The notes under the pieces: generated by a model | Seen by the model: the letters and a program-made list of their open reading frames with translations, nothing else | Told to the model about the DNA's origin: nothing | Databases searched by the model: none | Shown: piece after piece, positions 16,322 to 24,522 of the stretch | Position numbering within the stretch: the first letter of the stretch is position 1 | How the letters are laid out: each line of letters begins with the position of its first letter | Position numbers and translations under genes: made by a program | DNA from: Kitasatospora cineracea | GTDB lineage: Bacteria; Actinomycetota; Actinomycetes; Streptomycetales; Streptomycetaceae | Direction of reading: 5' to 3' | DNA: 64,000 bases | Assembly: GCF_003751605.1 (NCBI RefSeq) | Contig: NZ_RJVJ01000001.1 | Span: 4,278,001-4,342,000, forward strand

Positions 16322-16750
16322 TCAGGCGGTCAGCGAGGCGAACGCCGTGCGCAGGCGGGCGACCGCGTCGTCGGCGATGCCGGCCAGTTCGGGGCGGCCG
16401 GTGAACTGCACCATCAGCTGCGGGTCCATGGCCTCGACCAGGACGGCCGTCCCGTCGGGGGCGGTGCGCAGGACGACGTTGCAGGGCAGCAGCAGGCCGA
16501 TCCGGCGGTCGGCCTCCAGGGCGCGGTGGGCGAGCGGGGGGTTGCAGGCGCCGAGGACCAGGTAGTCCTCCAGCTCGACGCCGAGCTTGGCGCGCAGGGT
16601 GGCGGTCATGTCGATCTCGGTGAGGATGCCGAAGCCCTGCTCGGCGAGGGCCGCGCGGACCCGGTCGGCGGCCTCCGCGAAGGTGGTGCCGGTGAGCGTG
16701 GCGGTGATGCCGCCGGGGTGGGCGTCCGAGGGCGCGTGGGTGTTCGCCAT
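16322..16750 (-). CDS. DUF302 domain protein
   Basis: 142 residues. The DUF302 fold is clear: FAEAADRVRAALAEQGFGIL, then LGVELEDYLVLGACNPPLAH, LGLLLPCNVVLR-type strand (IGLLLPCNVVLR) and MDPQLMVQF. Proteins of this family are small, cytoplasmic or periplasmic, and often sit beside CsoR-type repressors and copper or sulfur genes; the conserved Cys residues (GACNPP, LLPCNVV) fit a ligand-binding role. A CsoR-like box is 22 bp upstream of the ATG. Function is unknown. Confidence 0.88.
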   Translation of the reverse strand: MANTHAPSDAHPGGITATLTGTTFAEAADRVRAALAEQGFGILTEIDMTATLRAKLGVELEDYLVLGACNPPLAHRALEADRRIGLLLPCNVVLRTAPDGTAVLVEAMDPQLMVQFTGRPELAGIADDAVARLRTAFASLTA

Positions 16751-16771
16751 GTCGTCGAACCTCTCTCGTCG

Positions 16772-16787
16772 ATACCCCCCTGGGTAT
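16772..16787. promoter_or_regulatory. CsoR-like operator upstream of the DUF302 gene
   Basis: ATACCCCCCTGGGTAT, which is the reverse complement of the box at 16187 with one mismatch (15 of 16). It is 22 bp upstream of the DUF302 ATG, so the two genes probably answer to the same repressor. Confidence 0.6.
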
Positions 16788-16906
16788 TCAACCGTACGCC
16801 CGGTGCAACCCGGACACCGGGAGGCGCATTCCCCGGCGCGGCGCGGACGTCCCGTGAGCTGCGTCGCACCCGGCCGCCCGGCCGCCCGGCAGCCCGGCCG
16901 GAGGGG

Positions 16907-17899
16907 TCAACCGCCGTAGCGGTGGCGGAGGTTGGGGTCGTCCAGCCACCAGGGCCGGTCTCCGGCGGGGGCGTCGGCCCCGGTCGCCCCGGCCGTCGTC
17001 GCCGCCACCGCCCTGGCCTCCTCCGCGGCGTCCAGGGCGGCGTCCACCGCCGCCGTCTCGGCGCGCCCGGTGACGATCAGGCGGCGGATCAGCGCGCACA
17101 GGAAGGGCAGGCCGACCAGGTCGCCGAGGATCCAGATCGCGTTGCCGCCGACGAACTGGTCGCGGGCGAGCGTCGGCCCCCAGTCGCGGGCCAGGCCCGC
17201 GTAGTACGGCTCGGCGATCACGTGGCCGCCGTACAGCAGCACCAGGGCGAGGGCGGCGTCGAAGACCACCTCGACGAAGGTGATCACCACGCCGATCATC
17301 AGCGGGTACGCGTGCGCGACCGGGTCCAGCTGCAGGCGGGGCCAGAAGTAGAGCAGGCCGATCAGCACCAGGACCAGGTGGAAGGCGGTGTTCCCGAGCG
17401 GGTCGGTGAGCGTCCGTCCGTACAGCGGCGTGAAGTACAGCAGCCAGGGCGGCGCGACCAGCAGCACGGTGGACACCAGCGGGAACATCAGCACCCGGGA
17501 GGTCCGGCCGGACAGCGCGGCCCGCAGCCGGGCGCGGCCCGCCGCCGGCAGCGCGTCGGCCAGCAGCGAGACCGGCGCGCCCAGCGCGAGCAGCATCGGC
17601 ACCAGCATCAGCAGCAGGACCAGCTGCACCGCGCGGTCGGCGAACAGCACCCGCTCGTACGCGCCGAGGCCGGAGCAGGTGGTCCAGACCCAGACCGCCA
17701 GCCCGCCCAGGAAGGCCGCGGTGCGGTGCCAGGGCCACGGGCCGTCCCCGTCGGCCCCGCCGGTGCGACGGCGGCGGCGGACGCCGGCCAGGTAGCCCGC
17801 CGCGAGCAGCGCGGACAGGGCGGCCACCGCCGGTTCCAGGGTCCAGGTGTCGGCCAGCGCCGACCAGTGCCAGGGCGCGACGGCCGCGGGGTGGGTCAT
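16907..17899 (-). CDS. Cytochrome c oxidase assembly protein, CtaG (caa3-CtaG) family
   Basis: 330 residues with about seven to eight TM helices (AVAALSALLAAGYLAGV, RTAAFLGGLAVWVWTTCSGL, VQLVLLLMLVPMLLALGAPV and so on). Family features include W-x-LYF (PPWLLYFTPLYGRTL), the HLVLVLIGLLYFWP helix and the GGNAIWILGDLVGLP segment. CtaG proteins help copper insertion into cytochrome c oxidase. The C-terminal 60 residues are an Ala-rich cytoplasmic tail ending in DDPNLRHRYGG. The gene is divergent from the FtsW gene; a palindrome (18003-18018) lies between. Confidence 0.88.
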   Translation of the reverse strand: MTHPAAVAPWHWSALADTWTLEPAVAALSALLAAGYLAGVRRRRRTGGADGDGPWPWHRTAAFLGGLAVWVWTTCSGLGAYERVLFADRAVQLVLLLMLVPMLLALGAPVSLLADALPAAGRARLRAALSGRTSRVLMFPLVSTVLLVAPPWLLYFTPLYGRTLTDPLGNTAFHLVLVLIGLLYFWPRLQLDPVAHAYPLMIGVVITFVEVVFDAALALVLLYGGHVIAEPYYAGLARDWGPTLARDQFVGGNAIWILGDLVGLPFLCALIRRLIVTGRAETAAVDAALDAAEEARAVAATTAGATGADAPAGDRPWWLDDPNLRHRYGG

Positions 17900-18002
17900 G
17901 CCGGTGGTCCTCCTTCGGGCGGCGGTTGCCGAGCGCGGGGCCCATCCGGGACCCGGGCGCCGTCGCGGGGCCGGGCCCGCAACCGCGGACCCGGCTCCGA
18001 CG

Positions 18003-18018
18003 TCTACACCGCTGTAGA
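18003..18018. promoter_or_regulatory. Palindrome TCTACA-N4-TGTAGA
   Basis: Perfect 6-bp arms with centre CCGC. The TACA/TGTA half-sites resemble those of BlaI/MecI/CopY-type repressors, although those usually have a 2-bp centre. It is between the CtaG gene (start 17899) and the FtsW gene (start 18042). It overlaps the expected core promoter of the latter. Confidence 0.45.
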
Positions 18019-18041
18019 ATCTACCGAGTGGGGGAGCCGAG

Positions 18042-19426
18042 GTGGAAACCGCCCCGCGCAGCGCGGGCCGACGCCGTGCCGCACACCGCCGTCGCCGCGA
18101 ACTCGCCCTGCTGCTGCTCGCGGTGGCGGTCTGCCTGGCGGCCTGGACCGGCGCGAGCCTCGCCCTGCGCGACGCCCTCCCGCCCGGCCTGCTCCCCTAC
18201 GGCGCCGGCCTCGGCGCGCTCGCCCTGCTGCTGCACCTCGCCGTCCGCCGCTTCGCCCCGTACGCGGACCCGCTGATCCTGCCGCTCGCGGTCCTCCTCA
18301 GCGGCTTCGGGCTGGTCCTGCTCGACCGCCTCGACTACTCGTACCGGCTCTGGCACGCCGACAAGGGCGACTGGCAGAAGCTCCCCGCCGCGCCCGGCCA
18401 GGTGCAGTGGACGGTGATCGCCGCGCTGCTGGCCGTCGGGGTGCTGGCCGCGGTCCGGCACCACCGGCTGTTCCAGAAGTACGTCTACCTGATCATGACG
18501 GGCGCGCTGGTGCTGCTGGCCGCGCCCGCGTTCTTCCCCGGGGACAGCTTCGGCGCCAAGCGGTGGATCCGCCTCGGCGGGCTCTCCTTCGAGCCCGACG
18601 AGTTCGTCAAGGTCGCCATCGCGGTCTTCTTCGCCGGCTACCTGACCGCCAACCGGGACGCCCTCGCGCTCACCGGCCGCCGGGTCTGGGGCCTGCAACT
18701 GCCGCGCGGCCGCAACCTCGGACCGGTGCTGGCGATCTGGGCGGTCAGCCTGCTGGTGCTGGTCTTCGAACGCGACCTCGGCACCTCGCTGATCTTCTTC
18801 GGCGTCTTCGTGGTGATGCTCTACACCGCCACCGAACGCACCGGGTGGGTGGTCATCGGCCTGCTGATGGCCGTCGGCGGCGCCGCCGTGGTCGGCGACC
18901 TCGAACCCCACGTGCACGGCCGGGTCGAAGCCTGGCTGCACCCCCTCGACATCTACCGGCCCGTCCACGACCCGGCCCTGATCTCCCAGCAGCCCGCCCA
19001 GGCGCTCTTCGGCCTCGGCTCCGGGGCGTCCTTGGCACCGGCCTCGGCCAGGGCCGCCCGTTCCTGATCGGCTTCGCCGGGCGCAGCGACTTCATCTTCA
19101 CCACCGTCGGCGAAGAACTCGGCCTGGCCGGCTCGATGGCCGTCCTGCTGCTCTACGGCCTGCTGGTGCAGCGCGCCCTGCGCACCGCCGTGGCCGTCAC
19201 CGACCCGTTCGGCAAACTCCTCGCCACCGGCCTCGCCGCCGCCCTCGCGCTCCAGGTCTTCGTCGTGGTCGGCGGCGTCACCGGCCTCATCCCGCTCACC
19301 GGCAAGGCCCTGCCCTACCTCGCCGCCGGCGGCTCCTCGCTCACCGCCAACTGGCTGCTGACCGCCGTCCTGATCAAGCTCTCCGACGCCGCCGGCCGGG
19401 CCGAACTGGAACCGGCTCCGACCTGA
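18042..19426 (+). pseudogene. FtsW/RodA/SpoVE (SEDS) family gene, frame broken by a 1-nt deletion
   Basis: SEDS glycosyltransferase of peptidoglycan synthesis. The first frame (18042-19067) gives about 320 residues with eight TM helices and the family segments RLGGLSFEPDEFVKVAI and FERDLGTSLIFFGVFVVML. At the G4 run 19023-19026 the frame is lost; the rest (GTGLGQGRPFLIGFAGRSDF, EELGLAGSMAVLLLYG, GLIPLTGKALPYLAAGGSS) continues in another frame to 19426. One added G (reading GLGSGGVLGTGLGQG) restores 461 residues, a normal length. GTG 18042 is preceded by GGGGAG. As no penicillin-binding protein is next to it, this may be one of several SEDS paralogues. Real loss or sequencing error cannot be told apart here. 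Confidence 0.88.
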
Positions 19427-19465
19427 CGGACGGCAAGTCCCGTGCGGTAAGCGGCACTCGGCCGG

Positions 19466-20056
19466 TCAGTTCGGCTGGAGGGCCGCCAGTGAGGCCACCG
19501 CCAGCGCGGTGGCCCGTTCGGTGGTCGGCCGGTACGGGGCGCCGGACTCCAGGGCGGTGACGGCCGCGTTCACCAGGCCCTGGAGCAGTTGCGCGGTGCG
19601 CAGCGGCGCCCGGTCGCCGAGCTCGGAGAGCGCGGTGACCAGCGGCGACAGCAGCTTGCGGTGGGCGTCCCCGGCGGCCTCGCGCAGCGCCACCGCGTCC
19701 CGGTCACCGGCCAGCGCGCGGGCGATCCGGTGCTCGCCGTCCCGCACCAGCTCGCACTGGGCGCGCACGTACGCGGCGACCTGCTGCTCGGGGGTGCGGG
19801 CGGCGGCCATCGCGGCGGCGATCCGCTCGGTCCACAGCGGGGTGGACTCGTGCACGACGGCGGCCAGCAGCGCCGCCCGGTCCGGGAAGTACTTGTACAC
19901 GCTGTTGCGGGCCAGGCCGGTGCGGCGGGCGACGGCGGCGAAGGTCACCGCGGCGCCGTCGCCCTCGGCCTCCAGCAGTTCGCGGGCGGCCGTGACCAGC
20001 GCCCGGTACTGCTGGGCGCGGTGGTCGGCGACGGTGGAGGCACTGATCTTCGGCAC
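19466..20056 (-). CDS. TetR-family transcriptional regulator
   Basis: 196 residues. HTH: AVTFAAVARRTGLARNSVYK followed by YFPDRAALLAAV. The C-terminal domain contains the segment ARALAGDRDAVALREAAGDA typical of short TetR proteins. It is divergent from the ABC exporter genes at 20169-21937 and two palindromes with the same TTGGGG half-site lie between, so it most likely represses the exporter and itself. The inducer, presumably an exported compound, is unknown. Confidence 0.9.
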   Translation of the reverse strand: MPKISASTVADHRAQQYRALVTAARELLEAEGDGAAVTFAAVARRTGLARNSVYKYFPDRAALLAAVVHESTPLWTERIAAAMAAARTPEQQVAAYVRAQCELVRDGEHRIARALAGDRDAVALREAAGDAHRKLLSPLVTALSELGDRAPLRTAQLLQGLVNAAVTALESGAPYRPTTERATALAVASLAALQPN

Positions 20057-20096
20057 CCGCCCAGTCTAGGAGCCGGCCCCGTCAGTCCGGCCGGGA

Positions 20097-20153
20097 CCCC
20101 AATTTGGGGACGGTGCGTCGCCATGCCCTATGTTGGGGACGCATCGTCCCCAA
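20097..20153. promoter_or_regulatory. Two palindromic operator candidates between TetR and ABC permease genes
   Basis: The main site, 20133-20153, has perfect 9-bp arms TTGGGGACG and CGTCCCCAA around CAT. A second, 20097-20109, has CCCCAA and TTGGGG around a single T, i.e. the same half-sites turned outward. The main site ends 15 bp before the GTG start at 20169, so a bound repressor would block transcription start. Confidence 0.7.
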
Positions 20154-20168
20154 CCTGGAAGGAGCGCG

Positions 20169-21281
20169 GTGTACCTCGCCCTGCTCGAACTCAAGGCCGC
20201 CCGCGGCCGTTTCCTGCTCATGGGCTGCGTCGTCCTGCTGGTCGCCGCCCTGGTCGGGATCGTCTCCGGATTCACCACCGGCCTCGGCGACGACACGGTC
20301 TCCGCCCTGCGCCGCCTGCCCGCCACCCACCTGGCGTTCTCCCCGGACGCCGGGACCGACCAGTTCGCCCGCAGCCTCGTCCCCGCCGAGACGCTCGACC
20401 GCTGGCGCCGGCAGCCCGGCGTCCGGGCCGCCCCGCTCGGCGTCTCCCTCACCCGCGGCACCACCGACCGGCACACCGAGGTCGACCTCGCCGCGTTCGG
20501 CGTCGACCCCGGCTCCTTCCTCGACCCCGGCGCCGAGGACGGCCAACGCCTCGGCGGCGACGACCAGTTGGTCATCTCCCGGAAACTCGCCGAGGAGGGC
20601 GTGCGGATCGGCGACACCCTCACCGTCGATCGGCTCGGCATCGCCCTCAAGGTCACCGGCATCACCGGCCGCTCCTCCTACGGCCACGTCCCGGCCGGCT
20701 ACGTCACCACCGCCACCTGGCAGCGCATCCGCTTCACCACCCCCGGCGCCACCACCCCCGCCACCGCCCTCCCGCAGCAGTACGCCGCGATCGCCCTGCA
20801 GACCGACGACCGAGGCCGACTCGCCGACGCCGACCGCCGGTTCGGCACCCGCACGCTCACCGTCGAGCAGGCGTACGCGGCCGCCCCCGGCTACACCGGC
20901 GAACGCGTCACCATGACGTCCATCCAGTTCTTCCTCCACCTGATCGCCCCGCTGGTGGTCGGCGCCTTCTTCGGCGTCTGGACGGTCCAGCGCCAACCCG
21001 AACTCGCCCTGCTGCGCGCCATGGGCGCCTCCCGCCGCCGCCTGCTCGGCCACACCCTCGCCCAGGCCGCCGCCGTCGTCCTCGGCGGCACCCTGGCCGG
21101 CGCCGCGCTCGCCTCCGCGGTCGGACTGCTGGTCGGCACCGAAGTCCCGTTCAGCCTCCCGGGGTCGTCCCTCGCAGCCACCATGGGCGCCGTCGCCCTC
21201 GCCGCCCTCGCCGGGGCCGCCCTCACCCTCCGCCGGGTCGCCAAGGCCGACCCGATGACCATGCTGGGAGCCGGACGATGA
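20169..21281 (+). CDS. ABC transporter permease (FtsX/MacB-like)
   Basis: 370 residues. One N-terminal TM (FLLMGCVVLLVAALVGIVSG), an extracytoplasmic domain of about 200 residues, then three TMs at the C-terminus with the FtsX-domain signature ELALLRAMGASRRRLLGHTL. This is the MacB/DevC-type mechanotransmission layout. GTG 20169 is chosen because it follows GGAGCGCG and the longer frame from 20130 would run through the operator. The stop overlaps the ATPase start, so the pair forms one transporter. Substrate unknown. Confidence 0.88.
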   Translation: MYLALLELKAARGRFLLMGCVVLLVAALVGIVSGFTTGLGDDTVSALRRLPATHLAFSPDAGTDQFARSLVPAETLDRWRRQPGVRAAPLGVSLTRGTTDRHTEVDLAAFGVDPGSFLDPGAEDGQRLGGDDQLVISRKLAEEGVRIGDTLTVDRLGIALKVTGITGRSSYGHVPAGYVTTATWQRIRFTTPGATTPATALPQQYAAIALQTDDRGRLADADRRFGTRTLTVEQAYAAAPGYTGERVTMTSIQFFLHLIAPLVVGAFFGVWTVQRQPELALLRAMGASRRRLLGHTLAQAAAVVLGGTLAGAALASAVGLLVGTEVPFSLPGSSLAATMGAVALAALAGAALTLRRVAKADPMTMLGAGR

Positions 21282-21937
21282 CCGAACTCACCCTGCGCGG
21301 CGTCAGCGTCGCCCTCGGCCGCGGCGACGCCCGCACCCCCGTCCTGCACGGCGTCGACGCCACCTGCGCCCCCGGCGTCCTCACCGCCCTGGTCGGCCCC
21401 TCCGGCTCCGGCAAGTCCACCCTGCTCGCCGTCGCAGGCGCCCTGCTCCGCCCCGACGAAGGCCGAGTCCTGCTCGGCACAACCGACTTGGCGGCACTCG
21501 GCGACGCCGAACGGGCCGGAGTGCGACGCGAACGGATCGGCTACATGTTCCAGAGCGGCAACCTGCTCACCGGCCTCACCGCCGTCGAACAACTCCTCGC
21601 CGCCGCCTCCGTGGCCGGCCGCCCCGCCAGGCGGCTGCGCGCCGCGGCGGAACACGCCCTCACCGAAGTCGGCCTCACCCACCGCCTCCACCACCGCGCC
21701 GACCGGCTCTCCGGCGGCGAACGCCAACGCGTCGCCCTCGCCCGGGCCCTCTTCCTCGAACCCGACCTGCTCCTGATCGACGAACCCACCGCCGCCGTCG
21801 ACCGCTCCCAAGCCGCCGCCCTCACCACCCTCATCGCCACCACCGCCCAACGCCGCCACTGCGCCGCCCTGGTCGCCACCCACGACCCGATCGTCGCCGA
21901 GGCCGCCGGAGCGACCATCGCCATGGCAGGGCTGTAA
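21278..21937 (+). CDS. ABC transporter ATP-binding protein
   Basis: 219 residues, LolD/MacB-type ATPase. Walker A GPSGSGKST, Q-loop in YMFQSGNLLTGLTAVEQL, signature LSGGERQRVALARAL, Walker B LLLIDEPTAAVD and H-loop ATHDPIVAE are all intact. It pairs with the permease directly upstream (overlapping ATGA). Control is probably by the divergent TetR at 19466. Confidence 0.93.
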   Translation: MTELTLRGVSVALGRGDARTPVLHGVDATCAPGVLTALVGPSGSGKSTLLAVAGALLRPDEGRVLLGTTDLAALGDAERAGVRRERIGYMFQSGNLLTGLTAVEQLLAAASVAGRPARRLRAAAEHALTEVGLTHRLHHRADRLSGGERQRVALARALFLEPDLLLIDEPTAAVDRSQAAALTTLIATTAQRRHCAALVATHDPIVAEAAGATIAMAGL

Positions 21938-21981
21938 ACGGCGAGCACGGCCAACTGCCGCGCCAGGCCCAGCGAGAGCCA

Positions 21982-22106
21982 GGGGCGCGGGGAACTGCGC
22001 GGCCGACCGAGCACGCACAGCCGGATCGCCCCGCAGGACAGTGTGTTGCACTATCCCGCGACCGCACCGACGTGCGACTCCCGCCGCGCGCAGTTCCCCG
22101 CGCCCC
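21982..22106. terminator. Long inverted repeat with the streptomycete GGGGCGCGGGGAACTGCGCG element
   Basis: Perfect 20-bp arms: 21982-22001 and, inverted, 22087-22106, separated by 85 bp, in the gap between two convergent genes (ABC ATPase and ferredoxin reductase). The element GGGGCGCGGGGAACTGCGCG is one I know as recurring between genes in many Streptomyces genomes, often at convergent ends, and it may act as a bidirectional terminator. Confidence 0.7.
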
Positions 22107-22150
22107 CGCTTTCGCGTCCGCCGCTTTCGCGCCCGTCGCTTTCGCGCCCG
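22106..22150. repeat. Three 15-bp tandem repeats
   Basis: Units CCGCTTTCGCGTCCG, CCGCTTTCGCGCCCG and TCGCTTTCGCGCCCG directly abut the stop codon of the ferredoxin reductase gene (22151-22153) and touch the right arm of the inverted repeat. Confidence 0.8.
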
Positions 22151-23545
22151 TCAGCGCGCAGCGCTGTTGCGTTCCGCGGACCTCTCGCTGCGCGAAGCGT
22201 CCAGCATCCCCACCCGCTCGACGACCTTCACCCGCTCGCGGCCCTCGGCCGCGCCGAGGGCCTTCTCGTGGGCGTCCAGGTGGTGCCAGCCCTCCCAGGT
22301 GGTGAAGTCGACGCCGCGGTCGCGCAGGAAGTCGAGGACGGCGTCCTCGGCGGGTTCGGCCGCCTCGCGCAGGAGGCCGGCGGCCTGGTCGGCGACCAGG
22401 CAGGCGACGGTCTCGTTGGCGTCGCCCTTGGTGTGGCCGATCAGGCCGACGGGGCCGCGCTTGATCCAGCCGGTGACGTAGACGGAGGGCAGGTGGGCGC
22501 CGTTCTCCTGGACCCGGCCGGCCTGGTGCGGGACGGTCGAGGTGAGGGCGTCGAAGGGCAGCTTGGGCAGTTCGTCGGAGCGGTAGCCGACCGCCCGGTA
22601 GACGGACTGGACGGGCCATTCGCGGAAGGCGCCGGTGCCCACGGTGTTGCCGGTGCCGTCGAGTTCGGTGCGCTCGGTGCGCAGCGCGACGACCTTGCCG
22701 TCCTCGCCGAGCACCTCGACCGGGTTCTCGAAGAAGTGCAGGTGGATGCGGTGCGGCCGGTCGCCGACGTCGCGGATCGCCCAGTTCTCCAGCGTCGAGG
22801 CGACCATGTCGGCCTGCTTGTTGGCGCGCCGGGTGGCGATCGAGCCCTCGTCGTAGTCGATGTCCTCGGGGTCGACGACGACCTCGATGGTGGGGGAGTG
22901 GTCGAGTTCGCGCAGTTCCATCGGCGAGAACTTGGCCTGGGCGGGGCCGCGCCGGCCGAACACGTGCACCTCGACGGCGCGGTTCGCGGCCAGGCCCTCG
23001 TACACGTTCGGCGGGATCTCGGTGGGCAGCAGCTCGTCCGCGGTCTTGGCGAGGATCCGGGCGACGTCGAGCGCGACGTTGCCGACGCCGAGGACGGCGA
23101 CCTGTTCGGCCTCCAGCGGCCAGGTGCGCGGGACCTCGGGGTGGCCGTCGTACCAGGAGACGAAGTCGGCGGCGCCGTAGGAGCCGTCGAGTTCGATGCC
23201 GGGGATGTTCAGGTCGCGGTCGGCCTCGGCGCCGGTGGCGAAGACCAGGGCGTCGTAGAAGCGGTGCAGTTCGTCGAGCGAGAGGTCGCCGGGGTAGTCG
23301 ACGTTGCCGAGCAGGCGGACCTGGGGCTTGTCGAGGACCTGGTGGAGGGCGGTGACGATGCCCTTGATCCGGGGGTGGTCGGGGGCGACGCCGTAGCGGA
23401 TCAGGCCGAAGGGGGCGGGCAGGCGTTCGATCAGGTCGATCGAGACGCCGGGCGCGGCGGCGAGGTCGGACTTCAGCAGCGCGTCGGCGGCGTAGATCCC
23501 GGCGGGGCCGGAACCGACGATGGCCACCCGGACGGGGCGGGGCAT
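22151..23545 (-). CDS. Ferredoxin-NADP+ reductase, adrenodoxin-reductase (FprA) type
   Basis: 464 residues. FAD-binding VAIVGSGPAGIYAADALL at the N-terminus, the family segment LPAPFGLIRYGVAPDHPRIK, NADP-binding AVLGVGNVALDVARIL near residue 160, HVFGRRGPAQAKFS, and the C-terminal FAD loop VYVTGWIKRGPVGLIGHTKG. It passes electrons from NADPH to a ferredoxin, for example for P450 enzymes; a P450 gene is at 59329 but far away. The last dozen residues (SRSERSAERNSAAR) look like a non-conserved tail. ATG 23545 gives the standard MPRPVRVAIVGSGP start. Confidence 0.93.
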   Translation of the reverse strand: MPRPVRVAIVGSGPAGIYAADALLKSDLAAAPGVSIDLIERLPAPFGLIRYGVAPDHPRIKGIVTALHQVLDKPQVRLLGNVDYPGDLSLDELHRFYDALVFATGAEADRDLNIPGIELDGSYGAADFVSWYDGHPEVPRTWPLEAEQVAVLGVGNVALDVARILAKTADELLPTEIPPNVYEGLAANRAVEVHVFGRRGPAQAKFSPMELRELDHSPTIEVVVDPEDIDYDEGSIATRRANKQADMVASTLENWAIRDVGDRPHRIHLHFFENPVEVLGEDGKVVALRTERTELDGTGNTVGTGAFREWPVQSVYRAVGYRSDELPKLPFDALTSTVPHQAGRVQENGAHLPSVYVTGWIKRGPVGLIGHTKGDANETVACLVADQAAGLLREAAEPAEDAVLDFLRDRGVDFTTWEGWHHLDAHEKALGAAEGRERVKVVERVGMLDASRSERSAERNSAAR

Positions 23546-23621
23546 GGGCAGGTACTCCTGTTCGACTCGGGGCGCGTACCGCTCAGCCTTCCGGCCGGCG
23601 GGCGCGCCCGGTACGGTGCTC

Positions 23622-23643
23622 CGGCTTATGCCGTCATAAGCCG
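23622..23643. promoter_or_regulatory. Palindrome upstream of the ferredoxin reductase gene
   Basis: Perfect 9-bp arms CGGCTTATG and CATAAGCCG around CCGT, 77 bp before the start at 23545. It is AT-richer than its surroundings. It could be an operator for that gene, with an unidentified regulator. Confidence 0.45.
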
Positions 23644-23725
23644 AAACTATGGCCCCCCAAAGTTCCGCCTATGCGGAAACCCCGTTCCCCCAGCATGCAC
23701 CAGCCCCCGCGCAACCCCTCCCCGC

Positions 23726-23815
23726 GGTCCGCCCGCGGTCCGCCCGCAGTCCGCCCGCAGTCCGCTCGGCAACCGCCCGCGAGCCACCCGCGGACCGCTC
23801 GGCAACCGCCCGCGA
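23726..23815. repeat. GGTCCGCCCGC tandem repeats
   Basis: Four 11-bp units (GGTCCGCCCGC twice, then AGTCCGCCCGC and a variant) at 23726-23769, followed by two copies of GCTCGGCAACCGCCCGCGA. It is a non-coding gap between the FprA gene and the 23839 gene. Confidence 0.65.
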
Positions 23816-23838
23816 AGCGCTCGCGGGCCACCGGAGGA

Positions 23839-24477
23839 TCACTCGTAGCGCAGCCGCAGCGACTCCTCCTCGGCGGCCACCACCTGCTCCAGGGTGAGCG
23901 CCGGGTCGCCCAGGTGGGAGAGGGTGACCTCGGCCGAGCTGGGCGCCGCGTCCGCCGGCAGCCAGCGTTCGGGGCGCCAGGCGGCGGAGCGCAGCAGGGC
24001 CTTGGGGCAGTGCCCGTAGACCTCGTCGGCGGCCACCACGATCGCGGTGCGCGGCGGCTTCCCCACCGGCGTCAGCCGCGCCAGCAGTTCCGGGTCCTCG
24101 CTGACGCAGGCCCGCCCGTTGACCCGCAGGGTGGCCTCCCGGCCGGGGACGACGAAGAGCAGCCCGGCCCTCCCGGTGGCGGCGATGTTGTGCAGGCTGT
24201 CCAGCCGCCGGTTGCCGGTGGCGTCGGGGATCGCCAGGGTGTGCTCGTCCAGCACCGCGACGAAGCCGGGCGGGCCGCCGCGGGGCGTGGCGTCGCAGTT
24301 GCCGTCGGCGTCGGCGGTGGCGACGAACACCAGGGACGAGCAGCCGATCAGCCGGCGGGCCGCCTCGTGCAGGCGGTCCACCTGCTTGCGCCGCACCATC
24401 GCGCTCGGCTGCTCGTACAGGGCCCGCAGGCGGACCGGTTCGCGGATCGCGTCCGCGGCGAGGGCGTCGAAGATCAC
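23839..24477 (-). CDS. PPOX-class FMN-binding protein (pyridoxamine 5'-phosphate oxidase-like, MSMEG_1061 type)
   Basis: 212 residues with the split-barrel flavin fold: SSLVFVATADADGNCDATPR, then GGPPGFVAVLDEHTLAIPD and GNRRLDSLHNIAATGRAGLL, followed by PGREATLRVNGRA. The C-terminal segment HCPKALLRSAAWRPERW is typical of this subfamily. Such proteins bind FMN or F420 and act as small-molecule oxidoreductases; the substrate is unknown. It is transcribed toward the FprA gene, about 290 bp away. Confidence 0.85.
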   Translation of the reverse strand: MIFDALAADAIREPVRLRALYEQPSAMVRRKQVDRLHEAARRLIGCSSLVFVATADADGNCDATPRGGPPGFVAVLDEHTLAIPDATGNRRLDSLHNIAATGRAGLLFVVPGREATLRVNGRACVSEDPELLARLTPVGKPPRTAIVVAADEVYGHCPKALLRSAAWRPERWLPADAAPSSAEVTLSHLGDPALTLEQVVAAEEESLRLRYE

Positions 24478-24522
24478 GTGTCCCGACGCTACCGCCGCTC
24501 ACACCCCGTCGGCAGGGGGGTC

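Noticed and set aside
22106..22150. Possible short CRISPR remnant
   Set aside because: Three 15-bp units without spacers and no cas genes nearby.
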